From Sinorhizobium terangae (GTDB lineage Bacteria; Pseudomonadota; Alphaproteobacteria; Rhizobiales; Rhizobiaceae), in NCBI RefSeq assembly GCF_009601505.1, contig NZ_WITC01000099.1, positions 40,970-104,969 of the forward strand: a DNA stretch of 64,000 nt, given 5' to 3'. A program made the translations under genes and the position numbers. The notes under the pieces were generated by a model. That model saw only the letters and a program-made list of their open reading frames with translations, made no database searches and had not been told where the DNA came from. Below, in pieces: positions 62,020 through 64,000 of the stretch (the first letter of the stretch is position 1; each line of letters begins with the position of its first letter).

Positions 62020-62847
62020 TCACCGCGATCCGGACCCTGCCGGGGCGCATTCGAATGCCGCAACGGGCCGGGAAAACCCTTTGAGCCGCCGACGTTTCAT
62101 TGCGCTGAAGGCGTCCGGGCTGCCAAGCTCGCGATAGACGTTCTCCGAAACAAGCGTCTGATCGGCGGCAGCAGCCGAACACAGGCGGGCCGCGAGTTGC
62201 ACCGTGGTGCCGAAAAGATCGTTGCTGTCCTCGACCGGCTCTCCGCTATCGATGCCAATGCGGATGTGGATCGGTTCGGCGTTTCCGCTGTTGTAGCGCC
62301 GGAAATCACGATGAATCGCGATTGCGCAATCAACCGCGTGCTTCGTCGACGCGAAGGATGCCATGATCCCGTCGCCGGTGTGCTTCACCTCGCGCCCGCC
62401 AAACTCGTTCAGGCACCTGTGCACGATCGAATCGTGCGCTCTGACCAACTCGGTGGCCATGCGGTCCCCAAGGCGCGCCGTCATTTCCGTGGAGCCGACG
62501 ATATCGGTGAACATGATGGCGCGATGCCCACAGTCCTTGTTGTTCTGCAGATCGCCGGCGAGCGGCTCCGGGTCCTGGATACGACCGAGAAAAGCCTCGA
62601 CGGCCGAAAGCGCGACCTCGACGATCTCGCCGGCAACATGCCCATGCGCCTCGCGATGCACGCACTGGGCGGTTTCCTTGCCCGGGGCGTCGATGAGGCA
62701 GAAAGTGGTGCCGCGCTGCTGGTCGAACCAGTAGGTGAGGAATTTTACGCCATACTGATCCTGGATTTCGAGATCCTTGCGATGCGCCTCGGCGACGTCG
62801 GCTGCTGTGTACCCCTTGAGGTCATGCCGGTCCATGAAGATGGCCAT
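62020..62847 (-). CDS. DUF4242-class III nucleotide cyclase fusion
   Basis: The 275-residue protein has an N-terminal about 85-residue DUF4242 domain (MAIFMDRHDLKGYTAADVAE, KFLTYWFDQQRGTTFCLIDA), a small ferredoxin-like fold linked in the family to nickel-responsive proteins, then a cyclase domain: IMFTDIVGSTEMTARLGD, VKHTGDGIMASF, RIGIDSGEPV, FGTTVQLAARLC. The catalytic Asn position is Gln while Arg is kept, so activity is uncertain. Start at 62847 is followed by a conserved-looking domain; longer starts are not protein-like. Confidence 0.85.
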   Translation of the reverse strand: MAIFMDRHDLKGYTAADVAEAHRKDLEIQDQYGVKFLTYWFDQQRGTTFCLIDAPGKETAQCVHREAHGHVAGEIVEVALSAVEAFLGRIQDPEPLAGDLQNNKDCGHRAIMFTDIVGSTEMTARLGDRMATELVRAHDSIVHRCLNEFGGREVKHTGDGIMASFASTKHAVDCAIAIHRDFRRYNSGNAEPIHIRIGIDSGEPVEDSNDLFGTTVQLAARLCSAAAADQTLVSENVYRELGSPDAFSAMKRRRLKGFSRPVAAFECAPAGSGSR

Positions 62848-63031
62848 TATCGCCCCCGCTGTTATCTCATCTCGCGTGTTGCAGTCTATGTGCGATCCCA
62901 TTGATGAGCAATCGCTAAAGTCCCGAGTGTCGCCCGGTGGAGGCGGAGCTCGTTGCTTGCAGCTGTACAGAACGATGAAGTAGTTCAAAGTGACCTCTGT
63001 TCGGGGAGCCCACGGAGGCAATGTAGGTTCG

Positions 63032-63961
63032 ATGAAGACTTCCGAGACTGAGGTTCTGATCGTCGGCGCCGGACCTACGGGGTTGGTTCTGGCGCTGTGG
63101 CTGAAGCGGCTCGGCATCGATTTGAGGATCATCGACAAGGCGCCCGGGCCGGGCGAGACCTCGCGGGCGATCGCGGTGCAGGCACGCACGCTCGAATTCT
63201 ATCGCCAGCTTGGCATCGTCGACGACGCGCTGGCGGCCGGCATCCGTGTCGAGCGCCTGGCCGTGCGCACGCCGTCGGGGATCGCCGCAACCTTGAAGCT
63301 CGGCGATTTCGGTGCCGGGCTCAGCCGCTATGCCTTCGCCTTCGCGCTACCGCAGGACATTCACGAGCGCATCCTGATCGGCCACCTCGAAAAAATGGGC
63401 GTTGCCGTCGAGCGGCGCGCGGAATTCGTCACCTTCAAGCAGGATGCCTCAGGCGTGACCGCGACCGTCACGAAGGACGGCACTAGCGAGGTCATCCGGG
63501 CCGCTTATCTCTGTGGCGCGGACGGCGCGAGCAGCACGGTGCGCCATGGCATGAAGCTCGGCTTTCCGGGCGGCACCTACGAGCAGTCGTTCTATGTCGC
63601 CGATGTGGCGGTGGAGAATGCCTGCAGCGGCCTGAACGTCTGCCTCGATACGCATGGCTTCGCGATCGTGCTGCCAGTGCGCCAGTCGGGCTCGGTGCGG
63701 CTGATCGGCATCGTGCCGGGCAGCCATGCGGCGGAGGAGACGGTCCGCTTCGAGGCGATCCGCGCCGAGGTCGAGCGGCTCACCGGCGTCGTGGTCAAGG
63801 CGGCCAACTGGTTCTCCACCTATCGGCTCCACCACCGGGTCGCCGAGCATTTTTGCGTCGGGCGGGTATTCATCGCCGGCGACGCCGGCCATATCCACAG
63901 TCCGGCCGGTGGGCAGGGCATGAACACCGGCATCGGCGATGCGGTGAACCTCGGCGGATGA
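63032..63961 (+). CDS. FAD-dependent monooxygenase (PHBH family), prematurely ended
   Basis: The 309-residue readable frame has the Rossmann motif VLIVGAGPTGLVLALWLKRL, the DG motif CGADGASSTVRH, and the second FAD motif VFIAGDAGHIHSPAGGQGMN. It hydroxylates aromatic or polyketide-like substrates with NAD(P)H. After TGIGDAVNL the expected WKLA-type continuation is absent, and a stop follows at 63961. The next 39 bases in another frame read MIAQLRPDIVVHPE, which looks like a much later part of such a protein. So the gene is probably truncated by an internal deletion, frameshift or assembly join at the window's right edge. Confidence 0.8.
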   Translation: MKTSETEVLIVGAGPTGLVLALWLKRLGIDLRIIDKAPGPGETSRAIAVQARTLEFYRQLGIVDDALAAGIRVERLAVRTPSGIAATLKLGDFGAGLSRYAFAFALPQDIHERILIGHLEKMGVAVERRAEFVTFKQDASGVTATVTKDGTSEVIRAAYLCGADGASSTVRHGMKLGFPGGTYEQSFYVADVAVENACSGLNVCLDTHGFAIVLPVRQSGSVRLIGIVPGSHAAEETVRFEAIRAEVERLTGVVVKAANWFSTYRLHHRVAEHFCVGRVFIAGDAGHIHSPAGGQGMNTGIGDAVNLGG

Positions 63962-64000
63962 TCGCGCAGCTGCGGCCCGACATCGTCGTCCATCCGGAGG

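Noticed and set aside
1..64000. CRISPR arrays, transposases or phage integrases
   Set aside because: No regularly spaced direct repeats and no recognisable recombinase or transposase motifs were seen; the repeats present are palindromic intergenic elements.

Overview
The window reads as chromosomal DNA of an alphaproteobacterium of the Rhizobiaceae, most likely Sinorhizobium/Ensifer. Evidence: high G+C, a truncated second FtsZ (FtsZ2, a known S. meliloti feature), many class III nucleotide cyclases, about 105-bp two-palindrome intergenic repeats that fit the Rhizobium intergenic mosaic elements (RIME), and an EcfG/RpoE2-type promoter. Genus and family names come from recalled family knowledge; no database search was run. 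I found no rRNA, tRNA, CRISPR array, transposase or integrase.

Layout. 0-3.6 kb: a citryl-CoA lyase-like / acyl-CoA ligase-like / VOC / GST-like operon on the plus strand; the ligase gene is frameshifted. 3.9-6.4 kb: two tandem paralogues with degenerate GGDEF domains. 6.6-12.3 kb: an RND efflux pump with its adaptor, then an AI-2E-type permease. 12.8-13.9 kb: rpsU, a small unknown gene and a cold-shock gene. 14.1-16.5 kb: a LysR regulator divergent from a DUF924 gene, then a damaged NUDIX gene. 16.7-18.8 kb: an isolated, clearly lower-G+C gene for an AAA ATPase-TOPRIM/DUF4435-like fusion (OLD/PARIS-like), the best candidate for an undescribed defence system. 18.9-23.0 kb: a Fe3+-type ABC importer. 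23.4-28.9 kb: GST, ftsZ2, a cyclase-TPR protein and a PQQ-type sugar dehydrogenase. 29.0-32.7 kb: a TRAP transporter operon (P-Q-M), followed by a convergent MFS gene. 34-38 kb: a beta-propeller protein, an HTH/TPR-like regulator divergent from a DUF899 gene, and a 69-aa protein behind an EcfG-like promoter. 38.2-42.0 kb: a tightly ATGA-coupled phospholipid operon (plsC-like, cdsA-like, small membrane protein, non-canonical CDP-alcohol phosphotransferase). 42.2-49.5 kb: a Cys-motif cyclase, gfa, SDR, ketopantoate reductase-like, an endonuclease/exonuclease/phosphatase-fold protein, NUDIX, and a second cyclase-TPR protein. 49.6-54.2 kb: a sulfotransferase-like gene, then a glycoamylase-domain protein in a likely operon with phosphoketolase. 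54.6-59.1 kb: ohr and its likely repressor gene ohrR, separated by about 3.5 kb but sharing operator-like 19-mers, with a TetR/EamA pair between them. 59.5-64 kb: GFA protein, MDR oxidoreductase (5' frameshift), LysR, a DUF4242-cyclase fusion, and an FAD monooxygenase that stops early near the window edge.

Themes. Signalling is heavily represented: four class III cyclases with different partner domains and two GGDEF-like paralogues. Four genes look broken by a single-base indel or abrupt end (ligase, NUDIX, MDR, FAD monooxygenase), so either real decay or assembly errors should be considered. Intergenic repeats of several families fill most of the longer gene-free stretches.
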